Shown one piece after another: positions 5,699-12,807 of a stretch of 12,870 bases of DNA (its first letter is position 1; the number at the start of each line of letters is the position of its first letter). The stretch is from Flavobacteriaceae bacterium (GTDB lineage Bacteria; Bacteroidota; Bacteroidia; Flavobacteriales; Flavobacteriaceae). Position numbers and translations under genes: made by a program. The notes under the pieces were generated by a model. The model saw only the letters and a program-made list of their open reading frames with translations, ran no database searches and had not been told where the DNA came from. The stretch is from positions 1 through 12,870 of the forward strand of contig JAIEMH010000054.1 of the NCBI GenBank assembly GCA_019752245.1, written 5' to 3'.

Positions 5699-6865
5699 TT
5701 AAAATAAACCATTAATTTGATTGTTATTGATTCCAATTTTTGTGTAATCAAAATTCATTTTTTGTTGTAGCAAGGTTGCGTAGACACTTCTAAAATCTAT
5801 TTCGTGAATCAAATCGCCGTTGTCTAAAGTAGATAAATTTGGATTTTTACCTAAAATTGTTCCTTTATTGCTTCCTCCAATTACAAACATTGGTGCTGCA
5901 GTTCCATGATCGGTTCCGTTGCCGTTATCTTTTACACGTCTTCCAAATTCTGAAAAAACTACGATGGTAACATTTTGCAACAATTTAGCTTTTTTCAAAT
6001 CTTGATAGAAACTAAAAATAGCATCGTTCAACTCGGTTAATTTTCTTTCGTGAATGGCAAGTTGATTGTCGTGAGTGTCAAATCCGCCAAGCGAAGTATA
6101 ATAGACTTTTGAGTTCAAATTTCCTTTTATTAATCTTGAAATCCATTCTAAATTTTTAGACAAACCAGTTTTTGGATAACTAATTTCTGAGGTAGATTTG
6201 GTCAATGCTTTTTGAATATCATCAGAACCTTCTGTAACCGAATTGGCAATTTTTCTAACAAAATCCAATTGCGGATTGTCCGACAATTTTACAGTTTCTT
6301 CTTTGTCACTTCTAATTTTAAATTTATTTGGATCTTTTACCGTAATAGCGTTAGGTTCTATTCCTTTCAAGGACAAATTATCAATTGAATCTAAGTTGAT
6401 TCCAGCAGTTGGTTGATGGTCTTTGCATTGCAAATCCAAATAGCGTCCAAGCCAACCTTCATTGACATATTTATTAGAATCGGTTGCGGTTTGCCATATT
6501 TCTTGACTACGAAAATGCGAACGAACAGGATCAGGATAACCAACATTTTGAAGTATTGTTAAGTCACCATTTTGTTGCATTTGTGCAAAATCTTTCAAAG
6601 CAGGATGAAATGCCATGCCTTTGTTTTTGCCAATAACAGCGTCTTTTCCTATCGCAATTTTAGTTCGTAAATCATAATATAACGGATTTTCATAAGGAAT
6701 AAACGTGTTCAATCCGTCGTTTCCTCCATTTAGTTGGATAAAAACCAAGCATTGTTCACCAATAACTAAGCTATTTTGTGATCCAAAAGCATGTAAAAAA
6801 TCAGGAAGTACAAGCATTCCGCCAGTAAATGTTCCCGTAAGAGATAGAAAGTTTCTTCTGTTCAT
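5699..6865 (-). CDS. DUF1501 protein with Tat signal peptide
   Basis: 388 residues. The N-terminus MNRRNFLSLTG is a twin-arginine signal (Arg3-Arg4, Phe6-Leu7) followed by a short hydrophobic stretch, so the folded protein is probably exported by the Tat pathway. The body shows the DUF1501 landmarks in order: QLNGGNDGLNTFIPY (44-58), NVGYPDPVRSHFRSQEIWQTA (107-127), GGFDTHDNQ (260-268), VVFSEFGRRVKDNGNGTDHGTAAP (302-325). The family shares the alkaline-phosphatase/sulfatase fold; Asp50, His117, Asp263, His265, Asp319 and His320 are the likely metal or active-site residues, by analogy only. No substrate is known. It lies 69 nt after the DUF1800 gene, and the two families are commonly adjacent in Bacteroidota and other phyla, implying joint function. 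The gap holds an 8-nt tandem repeat. The family assignment is firm; the activity is not established. Confidence 0.93.
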   Translation of the reverse strand: MNRRNFLSLTGTFTGGMLVLPDFLHAFGSQNSLVIGEQCLVFIQLNGGNDGLNTFIPYENPLYYDLRTKIAIGKDAVIGKNKGMAFHPALKDFAQMQQNGDLTILQNVGYPDPVRSHFRSQEIWQTATDSNKYVNEGWLGRYLDLQCKDHQPTAGINLDSIDNLSLKGIEPNAITVKDPNKFKIRSDKEETVKLSDNPQLDFVRKIANSVTEGSDDIQKALTKSTSEISYPKTGLSKNLEWISRLIKGNLNSKVYYTSLGGFDTHDNQLAIHERKLTELNDAIFSFYQDLKKAKLLQNVTIVVFSEFGRRVKDNGNGTDHGTAAPMFVIGGSNKGTILGKNPNLSTLDNGDLIHEIDFRSVYATLLQQKMNFDYTKIGINNNQINGLF

Positions 6866-6877
6866 TTTTTTATTTTT

Positions 6878-6943
6878 TTAGGTTCTAAGTATGCTTAGGT
6901 TCTTAGTATCTCAGTATCTTAGAGCCTTAGCATCTTAAATAAG
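6878..6943. repeat. Degenerate tandem repeat of an 8-nt unit (about TTAGTATC) between DUF1800 and DUF1501
   Basis: From 6878 the plus strand divides into consecutive units of 8 nt (two of 9): TTAGGTTC, TAAGTATGC, TTAGGTTC, TTAGTATC, TCAGTATC, TTAGAGCC, TTAGCATC, TTAAATAAG. Almost every unit keeps T-x-AG at its start and a C at its end. The last unit contains the DUF1800 stop codon (6935-6937), so the array fills nearly the whole intergenic gap. CTAAG and CTTAG, which occur in neighbouring units, are complementary, and one pair (6885-6889 with 6894-6898) forms a 5-bp stem with a 4-nt loop. No coding role is apparent. Confidence 0.8.
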
Positions 6944-8317
6944 TTGGTATTCTGGAGTTTTTGCGATGTAATTGAACAATCTTAAAACAGCATAATTGGC
7001 ATTTTCTTCTTTGGCATCAAAATCATATTTCAATACATTTTCCATGTCTTTTTGTATAGAATCATCTACCTTAAAAAGTGTTCTGTTGGATAATTCTGAA
7101 ATTATTTTTTTGTTGTTTCCGTTTTTGTCAAAATCAATTCTAACTTTTATTTTTTCTAGAACTACATTAGGTTGTTCTCCTTCTTCTGGCGTTTTATCGA
7201 ATGTTTTTCGACTTATATTTCTTCCGTTACAAAGTAAATCGGCTACGTTATTTCGTTGTAGATAGATTTGTGATGTTAGCCAAGAATTTCCGCCATCCCA
7301 ACCTTTTACATTGGGTTGATTGAACAAATCCATGCCTTGTTGCTTCAAGAAAAAAGTAATTAATGTGGTATTAATATCTTCAATATTCAATTCGTCAATC
7401 ATCTGAAATAAATACACTAACGGATCTTTTATTTTGCTTCCAGCAGTATCTTTTGGATATTCTTCGGTAGCAATTTTTGTCAATAATGGTGCTATTTCAA
7501 AATTCATTTTTCTAAAATAATCGCCATAATAAGTAACCAAATCTTCTGATGGATGGTCATAAATAAACCATTTCAATATTTTGCGAGTAATTAAATATGG
7601 AATATGTTTTTGTTCAAAAATTATGTCTACCAAATCATCTGCCTTCCAATTTCCGGTTTTGCCAAAATAGGTTTTATCGGTATTGTCTTCTTGCAATTTT
7701 CTATAAGTTGCATCCATTTCACCAAGACCTAATCCGGCATTTTTTATATCATCTTCGGTATAATTTCCTATTCCGAGCGTGAAAAGTTCTAGCAATTCGC
7801 GACTTAAATTTTCATTTATTTTGTCTTTTTTGTTGTCAACATTATCAAGATAACGCACCATGGCATTGGTTTGTATCATAACTTTGGTTAACTGTTTAAA
7901 GTTTCCAAAAGCATTTTCACGCAACAAATAATTTTGCTGATATATCCAGTAATTTACTTTTACTTTTTGTGAAGTCGAAACAAAGTGGTTGTGCCAAAAA
8001 CAAACCATTTTTTCACGCAACGGAAAAGTTTCTTGTTGCATTTTATCTAGCCACCATTTTTTGAGTTCAATAGCATTTCTAATTTGCTTTTTCAAGATTT
8101 TCTTTTGCTCGTCTGACGAAGTATTTTTAATTGAAAGACGCAACTCACGAAGTTCTGCAAGAGTTTTGGGATCATCATTTAAAAAACTCGGCATGTCATT
8201 AGTGAAACTTGCGCTCATCGATTTTTGAAGAAAAGGCGCTATTCCTAACTTTTCAATTTCTGAAGCTTGCTTACTTGAAAATCCCAAACGTAACGACCAA
8301 AGATTGCTTTTATTCAT
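6935..8317 (-). CDS. DUF1800 family protein, partner of DUF1501
   Basis: 460 residues from the ATG at 8315-8317; the frame opens two codons earlier at a TTG (8321-8323), but the ATG is preferred. Family landmarks are SLRLGFSSKQ (8-17), MVCFWHNHFVS (104-114), the block around ENLSRELLELFTLGIGNYTED (169-189), YFGKTGNWKADDLVDII (217-233) and VKGWDGGNSWLTS near residue 340. The usual FTGW-like motif after the ELFTLG block is replaced by AGLGLGEM. No signal peptide is visible, unlike the Tat-bearing DUF1501 partner encoded next. The biochemical activity is unknown; this family and DUF1501 recur as a pair across bacteria. The gene is divergent from the L,D-transpeptidase gene, with 117 nt between starts and no convincing -7 box on this strand. 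It is probably the first gene of a two-gene operon. Confidence 0.92.
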   Translation of the reverse strand: MNKSNLWSLRLGFSSKQASEIEKLGIAPFLQKSMSASFTNDMPSFLNDDPKTLAELRELRLSIKNTSSDEQKKILKKQIRNAIELKKWWLDKMQQETFPLREKMVCFWHNHFVSTSQKVKVNYWIYQQNYLLRENAFGNFKQLTKVMIQTNAMVRYLDNVDNKKDKINENLSRELLELFTLGIGNYTEDDIKNAGLGLGEMDATYRKLQEDNTDKTYFGKTGNWKADDLVDIIFEQKHIPYLITRKILKWFIYDHPSEDLVTYYGDYFRKMNFEIAPLLTKIATEEYPKDTAGSKIKDPLVYLFQMIDELNIEDINTTLITFFLKQQGMDLFNQPNVKGWDGGNSWLTSQIYLQRNNVADLLCNGRNISRKTFDKTPEEGEQPNVVLEKIKVRIDFDKNGNNKKIISELSNRTLFKVDDSIQKDMENVLKYDFDAKEENANYAVLRLFNYIAKTPEYQLI

Positions 8318-8434
8318 AATCAAGATATTATATGTAAAAATAAGACTTTGTTTTTTTGAAAAGGTTTAAAATAAAATCAGAATTATTTAGTTATCAATGA
8401 TGTATTTGTTTAATAATCAAATTTTAGTCTCTTT

Positions 8435-9028
8435 ATGAAACACTTTTTCTTATTCCTTTTCTTAGGTTTTATTTGTTGCAACAATACCAAAGTAGAACTT
8501 CCTGCAAAGAATTATACAGCTAATAATGAGGAAGCATTGCGTTATTGTAAAGATAATGACTTTAATGAAGACTATTATTTTCTATTGGATTTGAGTATAC
8601 ATCCTGGTAAAAATAGATTTTTTATTTACGATTTTAAGCAAAAGAAAATTAGTGATAAAAACTTAGTTACGCATGGCAGCTGTGATAAATTTGAAGAAAA
8701 TCCTGACCAATGGGAAAAGGCAAAATTTAGTAGTAAAACTGACAGTCATTGTTCCATGAAAGGCAAGTATAAAATTGGAAAACGAGATTACAGTTCTTGG
8801 GGAATAAATGTAAAATATTGGCTTCACGGATTAGAAAAATCTAACGCTAATGCCGTTGATAGAGTAGTGGTTTTGCATTCTTGGAACGCTGTTTCCAATG
8901 AAGAAATTTACCCAAAAGTTTCGCCATTAAGTTGGGGCTGTCCTGCAGTTTCTAACGAATTTATGAGAAAATTGGATGCCAAACTAAAAGTCACTAAAAA
9001 ACCTGTTCTATTGTGGATTATTGAGTAA
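8435..9028 (+). CDS. Probable lipoprotein L,D-transpeptidase-like protein (YkuD_2 type)
   Basis: 197 residues, the only plus-strand gene. The N-terminus (MKHFFLFLFLGFICCNN) has a hydrophobic core ending at Cys14-Cys15, consistent with a type II signal peptide and lipidation, although the residues before the Cys are not a textbook lipobox. The C-terminal part matches the murein L,D-transpeptidase catalytic-domain family: YFLLDLSIHPGKNRFFIYD (48-66), VVVLHSWNAVS with His148, and SPLSWGCPAVS with Cys169 as the probable nucleophile. Such enzymes form or remodel 3-3 peptidoglycan cross-links or attach proteins to murein; which reaction occurs here is unknown. Cys38, Cys83 and Cys106 are additional. 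The upstream -7-like TGTATTTG (8401-8408) has one mismatch to consensus. The protein would act in the periplasm, anchored to a membrane. Confidence 0.86.
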   Translation: MKHFFLFLFLGFICCNNTKVELPAKNYTANNEEALRYCKDNDFNEDYYFLLDLSIHPGKNRFFIYDFKQKKISDKNLVTHGSCDKFEENPDQWEKAKFSSKTDSHCSMKGKYKIGKRDYSSWGINVKYWLHGLEKSNANAVDRVVVLHSWNAVSNEEIYPKVSPLSWGCPAVSNEFMRKLDAKLKVTKKPVLLWIIE

Positions 9029-9061
9029 AAATGTAAATTCATTATCTGTAAATAAATAGAA

Positions 9062-9090
9062 AATCCCACAAAAATACTTCTTGTGGGATT
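9062..9090. terminator. Hairpin between convergent genes, probable terminator
   Basis: A perfect 10-bp stem (AATCCCACAA at 9062-9071 with TTGTGGGATT at 9081-9090) has a 9-nt loop and lies 33 nt after the L,D-transpeptidase stop. On the minus strand the stem continues into TTTTCTATTTATTT, a reasonable T-tract; on plus there is no T-run. It therefore best stops minus-strand transcripts coming from 9576, but its position suits both converging genes. Confidence 0.65.
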
Positions 9091-9273
9091 ACTCAAAATT
9101 GCATAAACTTAACTAACCTTATCTTCTTTCGCTTGTTTTTACTCTAGTTGGTCGCGAAGTATTTGTTCTTGTTGTGTTTGCTTTTCCTCTTTGTATATTA
9201 GAGATTAATGTTGTGTTTCTTGTGTTGGTTGGTACCACAATTGTACCATGTCGTGTTTTAATTAGAAAAGTGA

Positions 9274-9576
9274 CTAGACTTTTTCTGTAAACGAAATTGT
9301 TTTCCAGTTGATTTGTACCCAAGTAGCAATATCTTCTTGAGTCATTACTGATTTTGGTAGGCGTTCTCGTAATATGCGCTCAATTTTTATACAACTTTCT
9401 TGTTTGGTAAAATCCCAAAGATCTATGAGTTTGTTAATAAAATAGAGCACTTCAAAACCTTCATTTGTATTGAGTTTAGTTGTATCTAATTTACCAGATA
9501 TTTTTGGGCTATAATTGTTGTAAATAGTCCATTGGTAATCTTTATAAAACAAGTCTTTTTGTTCAAAAACTATCAT
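9274..9576 (-). CDS. Hypothetical small protein, family not recognised
   Basis: 100 residues from an ATG at 9574-9576 to a TAG at 9274-9276. No signal peptide, no membrane segment; a probably soluble, cytosolic protein with several aromatic residues near the start (FYKDYQWTIYNNY, 10-22) and an amphipathic helical centre (FEVLYFINKLIDLWDF, 42-57). The latter half, ESCIKIERILRERLPKSVMTQEDIATWVQ, is helical and charged. It shows no catalytic motif I can name. Codon use is like its neighbours, and the opposite strand has only a weak overlapping ORF, which supports it as a real gene. A -7-like TATTTTTG lies at 9728-9735, 150 nt upstream. Sense-strand coding character may continue past its stop in another frame (see findings). 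No function is proposed. Confidence 0.62.
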   Translation of the reverse strand: MIVFEQKDLFYKDYQWTIYNNYSPKISGKLDTTKLNTNEGFEVLYFINKLIDLWDFTKQESCIKIERILRERLPKSVMTQEDIATWVQINWKTISFTEKV

Positions 9577-9727
9577 CTTGGTTTGTTGTTAAGGATTGAA
9601 TATTTACAATTAATTTTTTTTATACAAGGTAGTTACAAAATTTACTTTATTATGTTTATAGTATGTAAAAGATGTTTTTTATTTTGTAAAAGCCACTTTA
9701 TATCTTTTGAAATAATTTTAATTTAGT

Positions 9728-9735
9728 CAAAAATA
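9728..9735 (-). promoter_or_regulatory. Possible -7 box (TATTTTTG) in the gap before the 100-residue gene
   Basis: The minus strand reads TATTTTTG, a full match to TAnnTTTG, just downstream of the response-regulator terminator and 150 nt before the ATG at 9576. It would give a leader of about 145 nt. No TTTG is seen at the -33 spacing. Apart from this box the 9577-9754 gap is AT-rich and shows nothing else I can support. Confidence 0.3.
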
Positions 9736-9754
9736 CTAGTTTATGGAATTTAAT

Positions 9755-9778
9755 AAAATCCCTATTAATAGGGATTTT
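9755..9778 (-). terminator. Intrinsic terminator of the lipoprotein-kinase-regulator operon
   Basis: A perfect 10-bp stem (9755-9764 AAAATCCCTA with 9769-9778 TAGGGATTTT) encloses a 4-nt loop, starting 9 nt after the response-regulator stop. On the minus strand the stem ends in TTTT then ATTAAATT; on the plus strand it is followed by TTGG and a run of Ts (to 9789), so it could work in both directions. Confidence 0.75.
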
Positions 9779-9787
9779 TGGTTTTTT

Positions 9788-10399
9788 TTAAAAATTATAT
9801 TTTCGTTCTACAGCAAATCTAATTAAATCTGTTTTTCCGTGAATATTTATTTTTTTTAAAATATTTTTTCGGTGAGTATCGACAGTACTTTTTCCTATAA
9901 AAAGTAAGTCTGCAATTTCTTGTGAGGTTTTACCGTCACCAATAAGTCTTAAAATTTCTTTTTCGCGAGTGCTTAATACAATTTCTTCTTTGCTTGTTGT
10001 ATCGGTTGTTGTGATGGCGTTATCGTAATAGGTTCCGTTTTTGGCAACTATTCTAATGGCTTCGAGTACTTTTTTGAGGGAAGAATTTTTCATTATGTAA
10101 CCCGATGCGCCAGCTTGTTTCATTTGCTCAATAGCTTCAGTTTGGTCAAACATGCTAAAGGCAATAATTTTTGTATTTGGAAATTCTTTTTTGATGGTTC
10201 TTGTGGCGCAAATTCCATCACATTTTGGCATTCTAATGTCTGTAAGAACAACGTTAGGTTGTTTTTTTCTAACCAAATCTATTAGCATTTCGCCATCGTT
10301 GGCTTCTCCTATAACAATAATATCTTCTTCATATTCTAGAAAAGAACGTATTCCGTCAATTAGTGCTTGGTGATCTTCGGCAATTATTAGTGATGTCAT
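9788..10399 (-). CDS. NarL/LuxR-family response regulator
   Basis: 203 residues, the standard two-domain length. The receiver domain (about 3-120) has the acidic pair Glu8-Asp9, the phospho-acceptor Asp54 in VLTDIRMP, Ser82 at the switch position and Lys104 in YIMKNSS. The LuxR-type helix-turn-helix (about 140-200) carries LSTREKEILRLIGDGKTSQEIA and FIGKSTVDTHRKNIL, with the recognition helix around 170-183. It should be phosphorylated by the sensor kinase encoded just upstream and then bind DNA as a dimer. Its ATG overlaps the kinase stop by 4 nt (ATGA at 10399-10396), indicating translational coupling. The regulon cannot be read from this window. A terminator follows immediately. Confidence 0.95.
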   Translation of the reverse strand: MTSLIIAEDHQALIDGIRSFLEYEEDIIVIGEANDGEMLIDLVRKKQPNVVLTDIRMPKCDGICATRTIKKEFPNTKIIAFSMFDQTEAIEQMKQAGASGYIMKNSSLKKVLEAIRIVAKNGTYYDNAITTTDTTSKEEIVLSTREKEILRLIGDGKTSQEIADLLFIGKSTVDTHRKNILKKINIHGKTDLIRFAVERKYNF

Positions 10400-12207
10400 A
10401 GTGGTAAATCTATAATTATGGTCGTTCCTTTGTTGATAACTGAGTCTATCGTAAAGGTACCTTCCATTTGTTCTACTTTTTTCTCGATGCTTTTCAATCC
10501 AATTCCATCTTTGGAAACTACTTTTTTAGGATTGAATCCTATTCCATTGTCCTCAATAATAATGTTGATGTCGGTGTGGTTGTGTTGTGTTAAATAAATG
10601 TTGATTTCAGTTGCTTGAGAGTGCTTGATTATGTTGGTGCACAATTCTTGAATCATTCTAAAAAGTGTAATTTCTTTTGGGTTTTCAAGTCGTTCGCTCA
10701 GTCCAAAAGGAATAACATTGATGGTCATTTTTTCTAAGACACTCATTTTTTCTGCCATTTTTTTTACGGCAATTTCCAAACCTTGGCTTCCAATAACACC
10801 CAAATTTTTAAGATGGGATATGTTGCGAACTTCTTGATATGCTTCTTCAATTAATGCATCGGTTTTGTCGTATAACTCATTTTCGTTGCTATCTGGAGTT
10901 TCTTTTTGACGTTTTATATTTTGAAAATTGAGTTTTAATGTAACCAATAGACTTCCTAAATTATCATGTAGTTCGTTAGCAATGTGTTGACGTTCTTTTT
11001 CTTGACTTTCTAGCATAATGTCAATTTCATGAAGCTCTTGATCTTTTAATGTTGTTTCGAGTTTTTGAATTTGAATGAGTTTTTCTTGTTCGGCAATGGT
11101 TTTCTTTTTAGAAATATTTTTATAAGCTAAAATTCCTATAGTTAGTACAACAACAAATAATAGAAGACCAATAAAAAGTATAATTTTATTGGTTTGAAGT
11201 TTTGTTTTTAAAGTTTCGTTTTGAAGCTTAGTTTCTTCAGTATTGTATTTGGTGTCAATATCTTTTATCGCAATTTTTTGCTCTTTTTCGTTCAGAATCT
11301 GTTCAAATACTTTTTGTTTGTCTTGATATTCTAAAGCTTTTTTATAATCACCTTTTTCTTTATATAATTCTGATAAATAATTATATAAAGTTTCTTTATT
11401 TTTGTTTAGATACTTTTTTATGGGAATTGAATCAGCTTTTTGATAAAAATGAATGGCGCTTTCATATCCTTTTTTCTTACTGTGCGCTCTTCCAATATTG
11501 GTAAATAAGTTAAAAAAATATTCTGTTATTTTTTCTTGATTTTTTAGGTTTGGCTTAATTTCTTTTAAAATTATAAGTGCTTTTTTTAATACAACTAAAG
11601 CAGAATCTGGGTTGTTTATTTTGTTGTTAGAAAAAGTTGCTCCAATATTTTGAAGAATTCTAATATGTGTAATTTTATTTCCAGTTTTAAAATTTTCTTT
11701 TTCGGCTTTTCTAAAATATTCTAAAGAATTATTAGGAATTGTATCATAAAATGATTTGCCAAGTTGTATGTAAAATTCAGTTAAGATTTTGGGATCTTTT
11801 TTAAGTTTTGTATAGTCGTTGTATTCTTTTAAAAACGGCTTGTAATCGACTTTATTTCTATTAATTGCTAATAATAGCGAAACGATTTCAATATTTATTT
11901 TTGCTACTTTATCAATGCTGTCAATAGATTTATAGGTTTTTTTAGATTCCACATAATGATTGTAAGCCAAGTCATCTCTATTATCTCTTGCATTTATATT
12001 AGCTAATAAATAGTTGTATTGGGCTAGTTCAATAGTGTTTAATTTTTTACTATTTATTTTTTCACTACTCAATTTAGCATTCTCAAAATCTTGATTTTTT
12101 ATTTGCTCTTGAAGACTCTTTAAAGCAGAAGATTGCGAATAAGTAAAAGCAACACTTAATAAAAGTGTTGCTTGTAAAATAAAAAGTTTAATTTTTTTAG
12201 AAATCAT
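10396..12207 (-). CDS. TPR-containing sensor histidine kinase (HisKA_3 type)
   Basis: 603 residues. A signal peptide (1-25, ending FTYSQ) places the N-terminal half in the periplasm. Residues 26-300 are a helical array with tetratricopeptide-like repeats, clearest at 246-300 (GYESAIHFYQKAD, GDYKKALEYQDKQ). A coiled stretch (303-340), one membrane helix (about 342-362) and a second coiled linker (365-403) follow. The dimerisation/phospho-acceptor motif ERQHIANELHDNLGSLL places the acceptor at His414. The ATPase domain (about 505-603) has the N box with Asn525 (ELCTNIIKHS), DNGIGF (553-558) and DGIGLKSI (567-574). It should autophosphorylate and pass phosphate to the overlapping NarL-type regulator. 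Its ATG directly abuts the lipoprotein stop codon. The stimulus is unknown; TPRs suggest protein-protein sensing. Confidence 0.95.
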   Translation of the reverse strand: MISKKIKLFILQATLLLSVAFTYSQSSALKSLQEQIKNQDFENAKLSSEKINSKKLNTIELAQYNYLLANINARDNRDDLAYNHYVESKKTYKSIDSIDKVAKINIEIVSLLLAINRNKVDYKPFLKEYNDYTKLKKDPKILTEFYIQLGKSFYDTIPNNSLEYFRKAEKENFKTGNKITHIRILQNIGATFSNNKINNPDSALVVLKKALIILKEIKPNLKNQEKITEYFFNLFTNIGRAHSKKKGYESAIHFYQKADSIPIKKYLNKNKETLYNYLSELYKEKGDYKKALEYQDKQKVFEQILNEKEQKIAIKDIDTKYNTEETKLQNETLKTKLQTNKIILFIGLLLFVVVLTIGILAYKNISKKKTIAEQEKLIQIQKLETTLKDQELHEIDIMLESQEKERQHIANELHDNLGSLLVTLKLNFQNIKRQKETPDSNENELYDKTDALIEEAYQEVRNISHLKNLGVIGSQGLEIAVKKMAEKMSVLEKMTINVIPFGLSERLENPKEITLFRMIQELCTNIIKHSQATEINIYLTQHNHTDINIIIEDNGIGFNPKKVVSKDGIGLKSIEKKVEQMEGTFTIDSVINKGTTIIIDLPL

Positions 12208-12807
12208 CTATTTGCAACCATCTACAGTTAGAATTCCACCATCGCCAACTTTTGGTTCAGGAATAAGACTTGATAAAGTATCTTTGTAAGCTAATATATT
12301 TGGTAAATTTTTCTGATAAAATTTTAAAATTGAATCAATATTTGTTGTTCCATTTAAAAACTCATTATCATGAAAACAGATAAAATTTATTTTGCTGCTT
12401 GAAGTTACTCCTGAAAAATCTAGTCCACCATTGTAGGAACTGAATTTTGTTAAATCTATTGCTTTTAGATCCACTTGTGTTAAGGCAGAATCTTTAGGAG
12501 TATATTTTCTTAAATCTATATTTGGTTCACCATCAATAGTTAAAACTCCTAATATTCCATACTCTTTACCGTTTGATATATTAAAGTATTTAAGGTATTT
12601 GTAAGTTCCGCCATTAACAAGAATAGGTAACATTGTTCTAACCTCAATTTCTTTAGTTTTATCTCCAATTGATAATTTACCACAAGATTGATAGATTTTT
12701 AATGCTTTTCTTTCTGTTGTATTAGTTAAGCTTATACTTTTTTCGGTTTCTTTTTTACAACCAATAATGATTATAATTATTAAAAGTGATAAAATAATTT
12801 TTTTCAT
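12208..12807 (-). CDS. Lipoprotein of unknown function, first gene of the kinase operon
   Basis: 199 residues. The N-terminus is a clear lipoprotein signal: MKK, a Leu/Ile core (six consecutive Ile), then IIGC with lipidated Cys17, followed by KKETEKS. The mature part is soluble and probably beta-rich in the first half, with a repeated Gly/Leu/Thr/Asp motif: GVLTIDGEP at 87-95 and GILTVDGC near the C-terminus (190-198). Cys42, Cys144 and Cys198 could form a disulfide in the periplasm. I do not recognise the family. The TAG stop (12210-12208) abuts the kinase ATG, so the two are translated together; a role as a sensory or accessory partner of the TPR kinase is inference. The promoter is not clear: the best candidate, GAATTTTG at 12838-12845, misses the consensus by one base. 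Confidence 0.85.
   Translation of the reverse strand: MKKIILSLLIIIIIIGCKKETEKSISLTNTTERKALKIYQSCGKLSIGDKTKEIEVRTMLPILVNGGTYKYLKYFNISNGKEYGILGVLTIDGEPNIDLRKYTPKDSALTQVDLKAIDLTKFSSYNGGLDFSGVTSSSKINFICFHDNEFLNGTTNIDSILKFYQKNLPNILAYKDTLSSLIPEPKVGDGGILTVDGCK

Noticed and set aside
5688..5709. AT-only inverted repeat across the DUF1501 stop codon (GTTTA...TAAAC)
   Set aside because: Almost pure A/T with one G-C pair and it overlaps coding sequence; expected by chance at this base composition and unlikely to be a stable terminator.
8318..8323. TTG start two codons before the DUF1800 ATG
   Set aside because: An ATG only six bases downstream is a more likely start and fits the usual family N-terminus.
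9230..9248. TGGTAC / GTACCA inverted repeat in the gap after the 100-residue gene
   Set aside because: Only 6 bp per arm with a 7-nt spacer, no T-run and no promoter context; too short to support a function.
9532..9726. Plus-strand open frame of 64 codons
   Set aside because: Hydrophobic and Phe/Ile-rich translation of AT-rich intergenic DNA, overlapping the start of the 100-residue minus-strand gene; no start-site signal.
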